Part shown: positions 42,181 through 50,286 of the stretch, in pieces
How positions within the stretch are numbered: position 1 is the first letter of the stretch
Layout of the letters: every line of letters begins with the position of its first letter
Translations under genes and position numbers: made by a program
The notes under the pieces: model-generated
Told to the model about the DNA's origin: nothing
Seen by the model: only the letters and a program-made list of their open reading frames with translations
Databases searched by the model: none
Assembly: GCF_900455735.1 (NCBI RefSeq)
Contig: NZ_UAUI01000027.1
Coordinates: 275,613-339,612 of the forward strand
Length of the DNA stretch: 64,000 bases
Source of the DNA: Rhodococcus wratislaviensis
GTDB lineage: Bacteria; Actinomycetota; Actinomycetes; Mycobacteriales; Mycobacteriaceae
Direction of reading: 5' to 3'

Positions 42181-43704
42181 ATGACAAGTTCAGCAGGGCA
42201 TGTACACACCGGCGGTGACGACCCGAACAAGGTCGCGATGCTGGGTCTCACGTACGACGACGTCCTGCTCTTGCCGGCGGCGTCGAATGTCATCCCCGGC
42301 CAGGTCGACACATCCAGCCAGCTGACCAGGGACATCCGGCTGCGAGTGCCGCTCGTCAGCTCCGCGATGGACACCGTCACCGAAGCGCGGATGGCGATCG
42401 CCATGGCCCGCGCCGGTGGGATGGGCGTCCTGCACCGCAACCTGTCGGTCGAGGCGCAGGCCGGGCAGGTGGAGACGGTCAAGCGGTCCGAGGCGGGAAT
42501 GGTCACCGACCCGGTCACCTGCAAGCCGTCGGACACCCTCGCCGAGGTCGACGCCAAGTGCGCCCGCTTCCGTATCTCCGGACTTCCGGTCACCGACGAG
42601 GCCGGGCAGCTCGTCGGCATCATCACCAACCGCGACATGCGCTTCGAGGTCGACCAGAACCGCGCCGTGTCCGAGGTCATGACGAAGGCGCCGCTGATCA
42701 CCGCGCAGGAGGGTGTCACCGCGGAGGTGGCGCTGGGCCTGCTCCGCCGCCACAAGATCGAGAAGCTGCCGATCGTGGACGGTCAGGGCAAGCTCACCGG
42801 CCTCATCACGGTCAAGGACTTCGTGAAGACCGAGCAGCACCCGGACGCCACCAAGGACCGTGACGGCCGGCTCCTCGTCGGCGCAGCGGTGGGTGTGGGC
42901 GACGAGGCGTGGAGCCGCGCTATGGCTCTCACCGACGCCGGAGTGGACGTGCTCGTCGTCGACAGCGCCCACGGCCACTCGGCCGGCGTGCTGGACATGA
43001 TCTCGAAGCTCAAGGCCGAGGTCGACGAGCGCGTGCAGATCATCGGCGGCAACGTCGCCACCCGCGGCGGTGCCGCCGCTCTTATCGAGGCCGGGGTGGA
43101 CGCGGTCAAGGTCGGGGTCGGCCCCGGCTCCATCTGCACCACCCGCGTCATCGCCGGTGTCGGCGCCCCGCAGATCACCGCGATCCTCGAAGCGGTCGCC
43201 GCGGCCAAACCGCACGGTGTGCCGGTGATCGCCGACGGTGGACTGCAGTTCTCCGGCGACATCGCGAAGGCCCTGGCGGCAGGCGCGTCGACGGCCATGC
43301 TGGGTTCGCTGCTCGCAGGCACCGCCGAGTCGCCGGGTGAGCTGATCCTCGTGAACGGCAAGCAGTACAAGAGCTACCGCGGCATGGGTTCCCTCGGCGC
43401 GATGCAGAGCCGTGGCGCCGCGAAGTCGTATTCCAAGGACCGCTACTTCCAGGACGACGTGCTGTCCGAGGACAAGCTGGTTCCGGAGGGCATCGAGGGC
43501 CGGGTCGCGTTCCGCGGACCGCTGTCCCAGGTCACCCATCAGCTCACGGGCGGTCTGCGGGCTGCCATGGGCTACACGGGAGCGTCGTCGATCGAGGAAC
43601 TGCAGAACGCGCAGTTCGTGCAGATCACCGCCGCGGGTCTGAAGGAGAGCCACCCGCACGACATCACGATGACGGTCGAAGCTCCCAACTACACCGCTCG
43701 CTAG
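42181..43704 (+). CDS. guaB: Inosine-5'-monophosphate dehydrogenase
   Basis: 507 residues. It oxidises IMP to XMP, the committed step to GMP. The catalytic cysteine is about residue 319 (GPGSICTTRVIAG). Two CBS domains are inserted at about 110-230. The phosphate-binding DGGLQFSGDIAKALAAGA and flap region (RGMGSLGAMQ, KLVPEGIEGRV) are present. ATG 42181 follows GGAGGG. The 243-base upstream gap has a small CAGATC/GATCTG hairpin at 42107-42121 but no recognisable purine riboswitch. It corresponds to guaB2 in M. tuberculosis. Confidence 0.97.
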   Translation: MTSSAGHVHTGGDDPNKVAMLGLTYDDVLLLPAASNVIPGQVDTSSQLTRDIRLRVPLVSSAMDTVTEARMAIAMARAGGMGVLHRNLSVEAQAGQVETVKRSEAGMVTDPVTCKPSDTLAEVDAKCARFRISGLPVTDEAGQLVGIITNRDMRFEVDQNRAVSEVMTKAPLITAQEGVTAEVALGLLRRHKIEKLPIVDGQGKLTGLITVKDFVKTEQHPDATKDRDGRLLVGAAVGVGDEAWSRAMALTDAGVDVLVVDSAHGHSAGVLDMISKLKAEVDERVQIIGGNVATRGGAAALIEAGVDAVKVGVGPGSICTTRVIAGVGAPQITAILEAVAAAKPHGVPVIADGGLQFSGDIAKALAAGASTAMLGSLLAGTAESPGELILVNGKQYKSYRGMGSLGAMQSRGAAKSYSKDRYFQDDVLSEDKLVPEGIEGRVAFRGPLSQVTHQLTGGLRAAMGYTGASSIEELQNAQFVQITAAGLKESHPHDITMTVEAPNYTAR

Positions 43705-43737
43705 CAACCAGTCACGATTCACGAGAAAGGGGCGCGC

Positions 43738-44877
43738 GTGCGCGACCTCGTTGAGATCGGCATGGGCCGAACAGCCCGACGAACCTATGAGCTGGACGAC
43801 ATCGACATCGTCCCCTCCCGCCGGACCCGCTCCTCCAAGGAGGTGTCGACGTCCTGGCAGCTCGACGCATACCGGTTCGACATTCCTGTGCTGGCGCACC
43901 CGACCGACGCGCTGGTGTCGCCGTCGTTCGCGATCGAACTCGGCAGGCGTGGTGGCCTCGGGGTCATCAACGGTGAGGGTCTGTGGGGCCGGCACGCGGA
44001 CGTCGAGGCGAAGCTCGCCGAACTCGTCGCGCTGGCGGAGTCGGATGTCGACGTCGAGGCGCCGATCAAGAAGCTGCAGGAGCTGCACGCGGCACCGTTG
44101 CAGCCGGGACTTCTCGCTGCTGCCGTGGCTCAGGTCCGCGACGCGGGTGTCACGACCGCGGTGCGGGTCAGCCCGCAGAACGCCCGGGCGCTCACCCCGC
44201 AGCTGCTCGAGGCGGGCATCGACCTGCTGGTCGTGCACGGCACGATCATCTCCGCCGAGCACGTCGCCCACGGCGACAGCGAGCCGCTGAACCTCAAGAC
44301 GTTCATCTCCGAGCTGGACGTCCCCGTCGTGGCCGGTGGGGTGAGCGATCACCGCACCGCACTGCACCTGATGCGCACGGGCGCGGCCGGTGTGATCGTG
44401 GGTTACGGCTCCACCGAGGGTGCCACGACCACCGGTGAGGTGCTGGGCATCGGTCTTCCGATGGCCACGGCCATCGCGGATGCCGCTGCTGCTCGCCGCG
44501 ACTACCTCGACGAGACGGGCGGCCGCTACGTCCACGTCATCGCGGACGGCGACATCACGTCCTCGGGCGACCTCGCGAAGGCGATCGCCTGTGGCGCGGA
44601 CGCCGCAGTCCTGGGCGCACCGCTGGCCGTCGCCGCGGAGGCTCCCGGCGGCGGCTGGTACTGGCCGTCGGCCGCCGCGCACCCCTCGGTTCCGCGCGGC
44701 ACGATGCTGCCGGTCTCGTTCGGTGACCGGCCGTCGCTCGACCGGGTCCTCACGGGGCCGTCCGACGACCCGTTCGGTTCGCTGAACTTCGTCGGCGGGC
44801 TGCGCCGCTCGATGGCGAAGTCGGGGTACTCGGATCTGAAGGAATTCCAGAAGGTGGGCCTGACGGTCCGCGCCTGA
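43738..44877 (+). CDS. guaB3: GuaB3 family IMP dehydrogenase-related protein
   Basis: 379 residues, 33 bases after guaB. It shares the IMPDH barrel but has no CBS domains and does not carry the GSxC catalytic loop of true IMPDH; the matching place reads MRTGAAGVIVGYGSTEGATT. GuaB3 proteins are conserved beside guaB2 in Actinobacteria; a GMP reductase activity has been proposed for the family. GTG start at 43738 behind GAAAGGGGCGC. Confidence 0.95.
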   Translation: MRDLVEIGMGRTARRTYELDDIDIVPSRRTRSSKEVSTSWQLDAYRFDIPVLAHPTDALVSPSFAIELGRRGGLGVINGEGLWGRHADVEAKLAELVALAESDVDVEAPIKKLQELHAAPLQPGLLAAAVAQVRDAGVTTAVRVSPQNARALTPQLLEAGIDLLVVHGTIISAEHVAHGDSEPLNLKTFISELDVPVVAGGVSDHRTALHLMRTGAAGVIVGYGSTEGATTTGEVLGIGLPMATAIADAAAARRDYLDETGGRYVHVIADGDITSSGDLAKAIACGADAAVLGAPLAVAAEAPGGGWYWPSAAAHPSVPRGTMLPVSFGDRPSLDRVLTGPSDDPFGSLNFVGGLRRSMAKSGYSDLKEFQKVGLTVRA

Positions 44878-44903
44878 GGCGTCCGTCCGCCACCGCTTCT
44901 CTT

Positions 44904-44958
44904 GTCGCCCGATGTCACATCGGTGCAGTTCAACTGCACTGGTGAGGCATTGGGCGAC
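44904..44958. other. Nested inverted repeat (possible structured RNA or terminator)
   Basis: Outer arms GTCGCCCGATGT (44904-44915) and GCATTGGGCGAC (44947-44958) pair over 12 bp with two wobble pairs; an inner GTGCAG / CTGCAC stem (44923-44928, 44934-44939) lies inside. It begins 27 bases after guaB3. It could be a guaB3 terminator or a structured leader element before the oxidase gene. Confidence 0.5.
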
Positions 44959-45016
44959 GTGCGTTTGCGGGTATCGCGACCGTTCCTGATACCTCTCGTT
45001 ACAGTTAGGTGACCCT

Positions 45017-45032
45017 TGTGGCAGCTGTCACA
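45017..45032 (+). promoter_or_regulatory. Candidate CRP/GlxR-type operator upstream of the ChoD-like gene
   Basis: TGTGG-CAGCTG-TCACA fits the TGTGA-N6-TCACA pattern recognised by actinobacterial CRP/GlxR regulators with one mismatch. It is 54 bases before the start codon; a CATACT hexamer follows at about 45043-45048, so it could act on the local promoter. Confidence 0.4.
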
Positions 45033-45086
45033 GCCGAGGGGTGCATACTGGCGAGTAATAACTCAGGTTTCGTTGGAGGTCGAGTG

Positions 45087-46829
45087 ATGAGCAAGCAGCG
45101 CGCAACGGAGTACGACGTCCTCATCGTCGGTTCCGGATTCGGTGGCAGTGTCACCGCACTCCGATTGGTCGAGAAGGGCTACAAGGTCGGCATCCTCGAG
45201 GCGGGCCGTCGCTACGCCGACGCGGACTTCGCGAAGACCAGCTGGGATCTCAAGAAGTTCCTGTGGGCGCCCGCTCTCGGTTTCTTCGGCATCCAGCGCG
45301 TCCACCTGCTGCGCGACTGCCTCATCCTCGCCGGCGCCGGGGTCGGTGGCGGTTCGCTCAACTACGCGAACACGCTCTACAAGCCGCCCGCCTCCTTCTT
45401 CCAGGACAAGCAGTGGTCGCACATCACCGACTGGCACGACGAGCTCACGCCGTACTACGAGCAGGCCCGCAAGATGCTGGGCGTGGTCCAGAACCCGCAC
45501 ATGACCCCCGCCGACGAAATCATCAAGTCGGTCGCGGAGGACATGGGGGTGGGCGACACGTTCATCCAGACCCCGGTCGGGGTCTTCTTCGGTGAGGCGG
45601 GCAAGACCGTGCCGGACCCGTACTTCGGCGGCGTCGGCCCCGACCGCACCGGGTGCATCGAATGCGGCGAATGCATGACCGGATGCCGGCACGGCGCCAA
45701 GAACACCCTGCTCAAGAACTACCTGGGTCTCGCGGAGAAGGCCGGCGCCGAGATCATCCCGATGACGACGGTCACCGGTCTGCGCGAGGCGTCCGACGGC
45801 ACCTGGGACGTCTTCACCCGGCGCAGCGGGCCGCGGAGGAACCGGAACCGCACGACGTACACGGCCGCGAACGTCGTCCTGGCCGCCGGCACGTGGGGCA
45901 CTCAGCATCTGTTGTTCGACCAGAAGGAGACGGGCGCGCTGCCCAAGATCTCCGACCGCCTGGGTGTGCTCACCCGCACCAATTCGGAGTCGATTCTCGG
46001 TGCCGCCAAGAACAAGGTGGACCCCGCGCTCGAGCTCACGAAGGGCGTCGCCATCACGTCGTCCTTCCACCCGACGTCCGACACGCACGTCGAGCCGGTG
46101 CGCTACGGCAAGGGGTCGAACTCGATGGCCCTGCTGCAGACGTTGCTGACCGACGGCGGCGGGCGGCGGTGGATGACGTTCCTCAAGGAGCTCGCGAAGG
46201 ATCCGACGGCGCTGAAGGTCCTCACCCCGTACAAGTGGAGCGAGCGCACCATCATCGCGCTGGTGATGCAGAACCTCGATAACTCCATCACCACATACAC
46301 GAAGAAGGGCCTGTTCGGTCGGCGCAAGGTCACCAGCAAGCAGGGCCACGGTCAGCCGAACCCCAGCTGGATCCCGGCGGGCAACGAGGCGACCCGCCGG
46401 ATCGCGGAGAAGATCGACGGTCGCGCGGGCGGCACCTGGGGTGACGTGTTCAACATCCCGCTCACCGCACATTTCCTCGGCGGCTGCACGATCGCGTCGG
46501 AACCGTCGAAGGGCGTCATCGACCCGTACCACCGCGTGTGGGGTTACCCGACGCTGAGCGTGGTCGACGGTTCGGCCGTGTCCGCGAACCTGGGCGTCAA
46601 CCCGTCACTGACGATCTCGGCGCAGGCCGAGCGTGCGGCCTCGCTGTGGCCCAACAAGGGCGAAGAGGACCTGCGTCCGGCGCAGGGGGAGGGATACCAA
46701 CGCCTGAACCCGGTCGCGCCGATCGCACCGGTCGTCCCGGAAGGAGCGCCCGCCGCGCTCGTGCTGCCGATCGTCGAGATCCGCAACAGCTCTGCGGTGC
46801 CCGACCCGCAGAAGCACGGCGTTGCATAG
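45087..46829 (+). CDS. choD: GMC oxidoreductase, ChoD-like (putative cholesterol oxidase)
   Basis: 580 residues. The FAD Rossmann motif is near the start (YDVLIVGSGFGGSVTALRL, residues ~9-27). A second nucleotide-related motif is ILAGAGVGGGSLNYAN. GCIECGECMTGCRHGAKNTLL holds four closely spaced cysteines, a ferredoxin-like arrangement found in this ChoD subgroup. The C-terminal HFLGGCTIA and VVDGSAVSANLGVNPSLTI are GMC motifs. It matches Rv3409c in context (guaB3 neighbour). No signal peptide is seen. True sterol oxidase activity is not certain for this subgroup. ATG 45087 behind TTGGAGGTCGAGTG. Confidence 0.88.
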   Translation: MSKQRATEYDVLIVGSGFGGSVTALRLVEKGYKVGILEAGRRYADADFAKTSWDLKKFLWAPALGFFGIQRVHLLRDCLILAGAGVGGGSLNYANTLYKPPASFFQDKQWSHITDWHDELTPYYEQARKMLGVVQNPHMTPADEIIKSVAEDMGVGDTFIQTPVGVFFGEAGKTVPDPYFGGVGPDRTGCIECGECMTGCRHGAKNTLLKNYLGLAEKAGAEIIPMTTVTGLREASDGTWDVFTRRSGPRRNRNRTTYTAANVVLAAGTWGTQHLLFDQKETGALPKISDRLGVLTRTNSESILGAAKNKVDPALELTKGVAITSSFHPTSDTHVEPVRYGKGSNSMALLQTLLTDGGGRRWMTFLKELAKDPTALKVLTPYKWSERTIIALVMQNLDNSITTYTKKGLFGRRKVTSKQGHGQPNPSWIPAGNEATRRIAEKIDGRAGGTWGDVFNIPLTAHFLGGCTIASEPSKGVIDPYHRVWGYPTLSVVDGSAVSANLGVNPSLTISAQAERAASLWPNKGEEDLRPAQGEGYQRLNPVAPIAPVVPEGAPAALVLPIVEIRNSSAVPDPQKHGVA

Positions 46830-46893
46830 CGCCCGAGAGGGCCGGGTCGTGGGGTCGCGCAGACCACAGAGCTGCGCCGATTAGACTGACCCG

Positions 46894-48465
46894 GTGGCAG
46901 ATATCGAGCAACAGAGACCGGTCCTCGTCGTCGACTTCGGCGCGCAGTACGCGCAGCTGATCGCCCGGCGGGTGCGTGAGGCCAAGGTCTACTCCGAGGT
47001 GGTCCCGCACACCGCGACCGTCGAGGAGATCGCGGCCAAGAATCCCCTCGCCGTGGTGCTGTCGGGTGGGCCGTCGAGCGTCTACGCCGACGGGGCGCCC
47101 CAGCTCGATCCGGCACTGTTCGATCTGGACATTCCGGTGTTCGGCATCTGCTACGGATTCCAGGCCATGGCCGGCGCACTCGGCGGCACGGTGGCACACA
47201 CCGGCACCCGTGAGTACGGCCGCACCGACCTGAAGGTGCAGGGCGGTCTGCTGCACGAGGGGCTGCCGTCCAGCCAGCCCGTCTGGATGAGCCACGGCGA
47301 CGCGGTCACCGAGGCCCCGGCCGGCTTCGAGGTGACGGCCACGAGCGAGGGCGCACCCGTCGCCGCGTTCGAGGACCGGGCCCGCAAGCTCGCCGGTGTG
47401 CAGTACCACCCGGAGGTGCTGCACTCGCCGCACGGCCAGCAGGTGCTCAGCCGGTTCCTCCACGAGATCGCCGGCATTCCTCCCGCATGGACGGCCGCGA
47501 ACATCGCCGACGCCCTCGTCGAGCAGGTTCGCGAGCAGGTCGGCGACGGCAGGGCGATCTGCGGACTGTCGGGCGGTGTCGACTCCGCTGTCGCGGCGGC
47601 GCTCGTGCAGCGTGCCATCGGCGACAACCTGACGTGTGTGTTCGTCGACCACGGATTGATGCGTGCGGGCGAGCGGGCCCAGGTCGAACAGGATTTCGTT
47701 GCCGCCACCGGCGCCAAGTTGATCACGGTCGACGCCGCCGACACCTTCATCGGTGAGCTGGCCGGTGTCTCCGACCCGGAGACCAAGCGCAAGATCATCG
47801 GCCGCGAGTTCATCCGCAGCTTCGAGGGCGCGGTGAGTGATGTGCTGGGCGAGAACGCCGCGCACGGCGACACGGTCGAATTCCTCGTGCAGGGCACGCT
47901 GTACCCGGACGTCGTGGAATCCGGCGGCGGCACCGGGACGGCCAACATCAAGAGCCACCACAATGTCGGCGGGCTGCCGGAAGACCTGCAGTTCACGCTC
48001 GTGGAACCGCTCCGCCTGCTGTTCAAGGACGAGGTCCGGGCGGTGGGGCGCGAGCTGGGTCTGCCCGAGGAAATCGTGGGACGCCAACCGTTCCCCGGTC
48101 CCGGGCTGGGCATCCGCATCATCGGCGAGGTCACGCAGGACCGGCTCGACATCCTGCGTCACGCGGATTCCATTGCGCGCGAAGAGCTGACGGCCGCCGG
48201 GCTCGACGGTCAGATCTGGCAGTGCCCCGTGGTGCTGCTCGCCGACGTCCGCAGCGTCGGCGTGCAGGGTGACGGACGCACTTACGGCCACCCGATCGTG
48301 CTCCGCCCGGTGTCCAGCGAGGACGCGATGACCGCGGACTGGACGCGACTGCCCTACGACGTTCTCGAGCGGATCTCCACCCGGATCACCAACGAGGTGC
48401 ACGACGTCAACCGTGTCGTGCTGGACATCACGAGCAAGCCGCCGGGCACCATCGAGTGGGAGTGA
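46894..48465 (+). CDS. guaA: GMP synthase (glutamine-hydrolysing)
   Basis: 523 residues. It aminates XMP to GMP. The class I glutaminase domain has Cys86 (FGICYGFQ) and the His/Glu in GVQYHPEV. The ATP pyrophosphatase loop is GLSGGVDSAVAAAL, and the C-terminal dimerisation domain ends DITSKPPGTIEWE. GTG start at 46894. Together with guaB, guaB3 and the oxidase it forms a gua cluster; the M. tuberculosis genes between choD and guaA are absent here. Confidence 0.98.
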   Translation: MADIEQQRPVLVVDFGAQYAQLIARRVREAKVYSEVVPHTATVEEIAAKNPLAVVLSGGPSSVYADGAPQLDPALFDLDIPVFGICYGFQAMAGALGGTVAHTGTREYGRTDLKVQGGLLHEGLPSSQPVWMSHGDAVTEAPAGFEVTATSEGAPVAAFEDRARKLAGVQYHPEVLHSPHGQQVLSRFLHEIAGIPPAWTAANIADALVEQVREQVGDGRAICGLSGGVDSAVAAALVQRAIGDNLTCVFVDHGLMRAGERAQVEQDFVAATGAKLITVDAADTFIGELAGVSDPETKRKIIGREFIRSFEGAVSDVLGENAAHGDTVEFLVQGTLYPDVVESGGGTGTANIKSHHNVGGLPEDLQFTLVEPLRLLFKDEVRAVGRELGLPEEIVGRQPFPGPGLGIRIIGEVTQDRLDILRHADSIAREELTAAGLDGQIWQCPVVLLADVRSVGVQGDGRTYGHPIVLRPVSSEDAMTADWTRLPYDVLERISTRITNEVHDVNRVVLDITSKPPGTIEWE

Positions 48466-48471
48466 CGCACT

Positions 48472-48511
48472 GTGCGCGGTGAGCGAGTCCTCGGACTCGC
48501 TCACCGCGCAC
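48472..48511. terminator. 19-bp perfect hairpin terminator after guaA
   Basis: GTGCGCGGTGAGCGAGTCC (48472-48490) pairs perfectly with 48493-48511 across a two-base gap. It lies 7 bases after the guaA stop and before the 3' end of the convergent small membrane-protein gene, so it probably serves both. Confidence 0.8.
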
Positions 48512-48525
48512 GTGCGCTTGCGCCT

Positions 48526-48753
48526 CTACTTCCGCCGGTTCGGTGCGAACACGAGCACCACGCCGACCAGCACCGCGACCAGCACGAACAGCCAGCGGAA
48601 CTCGACGTTCGCGAGCGGTTCCAGCGAGAACGGCCCCGCGAGCGCCCAGCCGCTCACCAGGAGCGCTGCCAATCCTGCGAGGAGCAGGAGAAGCGACGGG
48701 CGTTTCCGCGTCCGGGTCTGCTCGCTGTCCTGAGCGTCATCGATGTCATCCAC
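48526..48753 (-). CDS. Small two-helix membrane protein in the esr locus
   Basis: 75 residues from GTG 48753, which follows GGAGGTGCGCC; an in-frame ATG at 48789 lies inside the upstream gene. Two hydrophobic helices (about 21-38 and 52-69) are joined by a short loop (PFSLEPLANVEFR). It overlaps the 3' end of the PspC-domain gene by 8 bases, so the two are coupled. Small membrane genes occur in the same place near guaA in Corynebacterium. Function unknown. Confidence 0.75.
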   Translation of the reverse strand: MDDIDDAQDSEQTRTRKRPSLLLLLAGLAALLVSGWALAGPFSLEPLANVEFRWLFVLVAVLVGVVLVFAPNRRK

Positions 48754-50182
48754 GGCGCACCTCCACACTTCCGAATCGAACATCGGCATTGAGGGTCAGA
48801 ACGGGACCGTCCGTGCCGTCGACGCCACCGTCGAGACCGTCCCGGAGGCACTGCGCGTCGCCGAACTGGGCGGTGCAGTGGTTCTCGACATTCATGCCGG
48901 GCGGCAGGAGCACTACGACCTCACCGAACTGCCCGCTGACGTCGACCGTCTTGTCCTCGGTGAGAGTGACGTTCCGGAGGTCGAGCGTGAAGCTGCCGAA
49001 TCCACCGGAGTACGCGGGCTCGATGGCGGCCGCTGTCGCCGGGTTCCAGGTCCGATCGCCCATGTTCTCGCTGTTCAGGTCGAGTGAACCGACGAGCGAA
49101 GCGAGGATCACGAAACCGGCCAGCGGGCCGGCGACGACGAGTAGACCGTAGCCCTTGCGCAGGAATCCGCCGATCAGCAACCCCACTCCGATGACGGCCA
49201 GCGCGACGGCGCCGATGCGACCGGGGTTCAACCAGTCGGATCCGGTGGCGACCGACAACGCCGTCGCTGCCGCGGCCGCGAGGATCGCCAACCCGATCAC
49301 CATGGTGGTCAGACGGGAGTGGGTCCGCTCCGGTTGCACTGCGGGAGAGGTGGTCCTGGCCGGTTCGGGCAGGTCCCACGCGAACGGGGCGACACCGAGC
49401 GGGTCCCACGCCGGCGGTCGCGGTTCGAGCGGCGCGAACGGGGCCGAGGGTGCGTCGACCTGCGGACCGGGCGTCGGGGCCTTCTCGAACGACACCGGAT
49501 CGGATTGGGCGGCAGCAGTTTCGGGCTTCAGTGCCTCGGTGGGCGCGTCGGCCGGCTTCTCGTCCGAGGTGGGGGGCGTGCTCGGGATGTAGGAGTCGGG
49601 GAGCTTCGTGTACGGACCGTACGCACCCGGACCGTAGGCGCTCGGACCGTACGTGCCCGGGCCGAACGGGTTGGCGCCGAACTGACCCGGCGAGAAACTC
49701 GTCCCGGGATAGCCGGTCCCGACACCCGGGGCAACGGCTCCGGCGGGCAACGGTGGAGGTATCGGCTGCCGCTGGTACAGCAGCCACAGCCCGCCGAGCA
49801 TCAGCGCCATGCTTATCAGCCCGGAGCCGCCGAGGCCCACACCGAAGGGGCCGACGGTGCTCAGCGCGATGGCCAGTGCGACGAGAAGGACGATGGTCTT
49901 GGTGCCCGAGTCGGAGCTGTGACCGCGTCCCACCAGCGACTCCGCGGGGGAGGCGGGGTCGCCCGACTTCGTGAGGGCGAGCCAGCACGCCAGGTAGAGG
50001 AGCACACCGGCGCCACCGAAAATGGTGGACACGACGAAGGCGACTCGTATCAGTACGGGATCGACGCCGTAGCGGTAGCCGATTCCCGCACAGACACCGG
50101 CGACGTGACCACGGCCCGGCAACCGCACCGGCCGGGTCCGCCACAGATCCTGTATCTGCTCTTGGAAGCTCCCATTGCTCAT
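48746..50182 (-). CDS. esrI: PspC-domain membrane protein, EsrI-like
   Basis: 478 residues. An N-terminal PspC domain (VRLPGRGHVAGVCAGIGYRYG to ACWLAL, about 20-72) is followed by hydrophobic helices, a long Pro/Gly-rich segment with repeated YGP units at about 150-180, more helices at about 285-370, and a C-terminal LiaF-like (cell-wall-active antibiotic response) domain at about 380-475 (GSFTLDLRNVTLTEDKTVDVSGQFGEVVVLLP). It is divergent from the PspC-domain kinase by 104 bases. This matches EsrI of Corynebacterium glutamicum, an inhibitor of its partner kinase in envelope stress sensing. Confidence 0.83.
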   Translation of the reverse strand: MSNGSFQEQIQDLWRTRPVRLPGRGHVAGVCAGIGYRYGVDPVLIRVAFVVSTIFGGAGVLLYLACWLALTKSGDPASPAESLVGRGHSSDSGTKTIVLLVALAIALSTVGPFGVGLGGSGLISMALMLGGLWLLYQRQPIPPPLPAGAVAPGVGTGYPGTSFSPGQFGANPFGPGTYGPSAYGPGAYGPYTKLPDSYIPSTPPTSDEKPADAPTEALKPETAAAQSDPVSFEKAPTPGPQVDAPSAPFAPLEPRPPAWDPLGVAPFAWDLPEPARTTSPAVQPERTHSRLTTMVIGLAILAAAAATALSVATGSDWLNPGRIGAVALAVIGVGLLIGGFLRKGYGLLVVAGPLAGFVILASLVGSLDLNSENMGDRTWNPATAAAIEPAYSGGFGSFTLDLRNVTLTEDKTVDVSGQFGEVVVLLPPGMNVENHCTAQFGDAQCLRDGLDGGVDGTDGPVLTLNADVRFGSVEVRRG

Positions 50183-50286
50183 ACGACCATCGTTCCGGTC
50201 GGCGCGGCGCGCGTACATCGGGAACTACCCTGATCTTTCCGGCCGGGGTGGGCCGGAACGCCTACCGAAGTCAGGGTTGGACCCTG

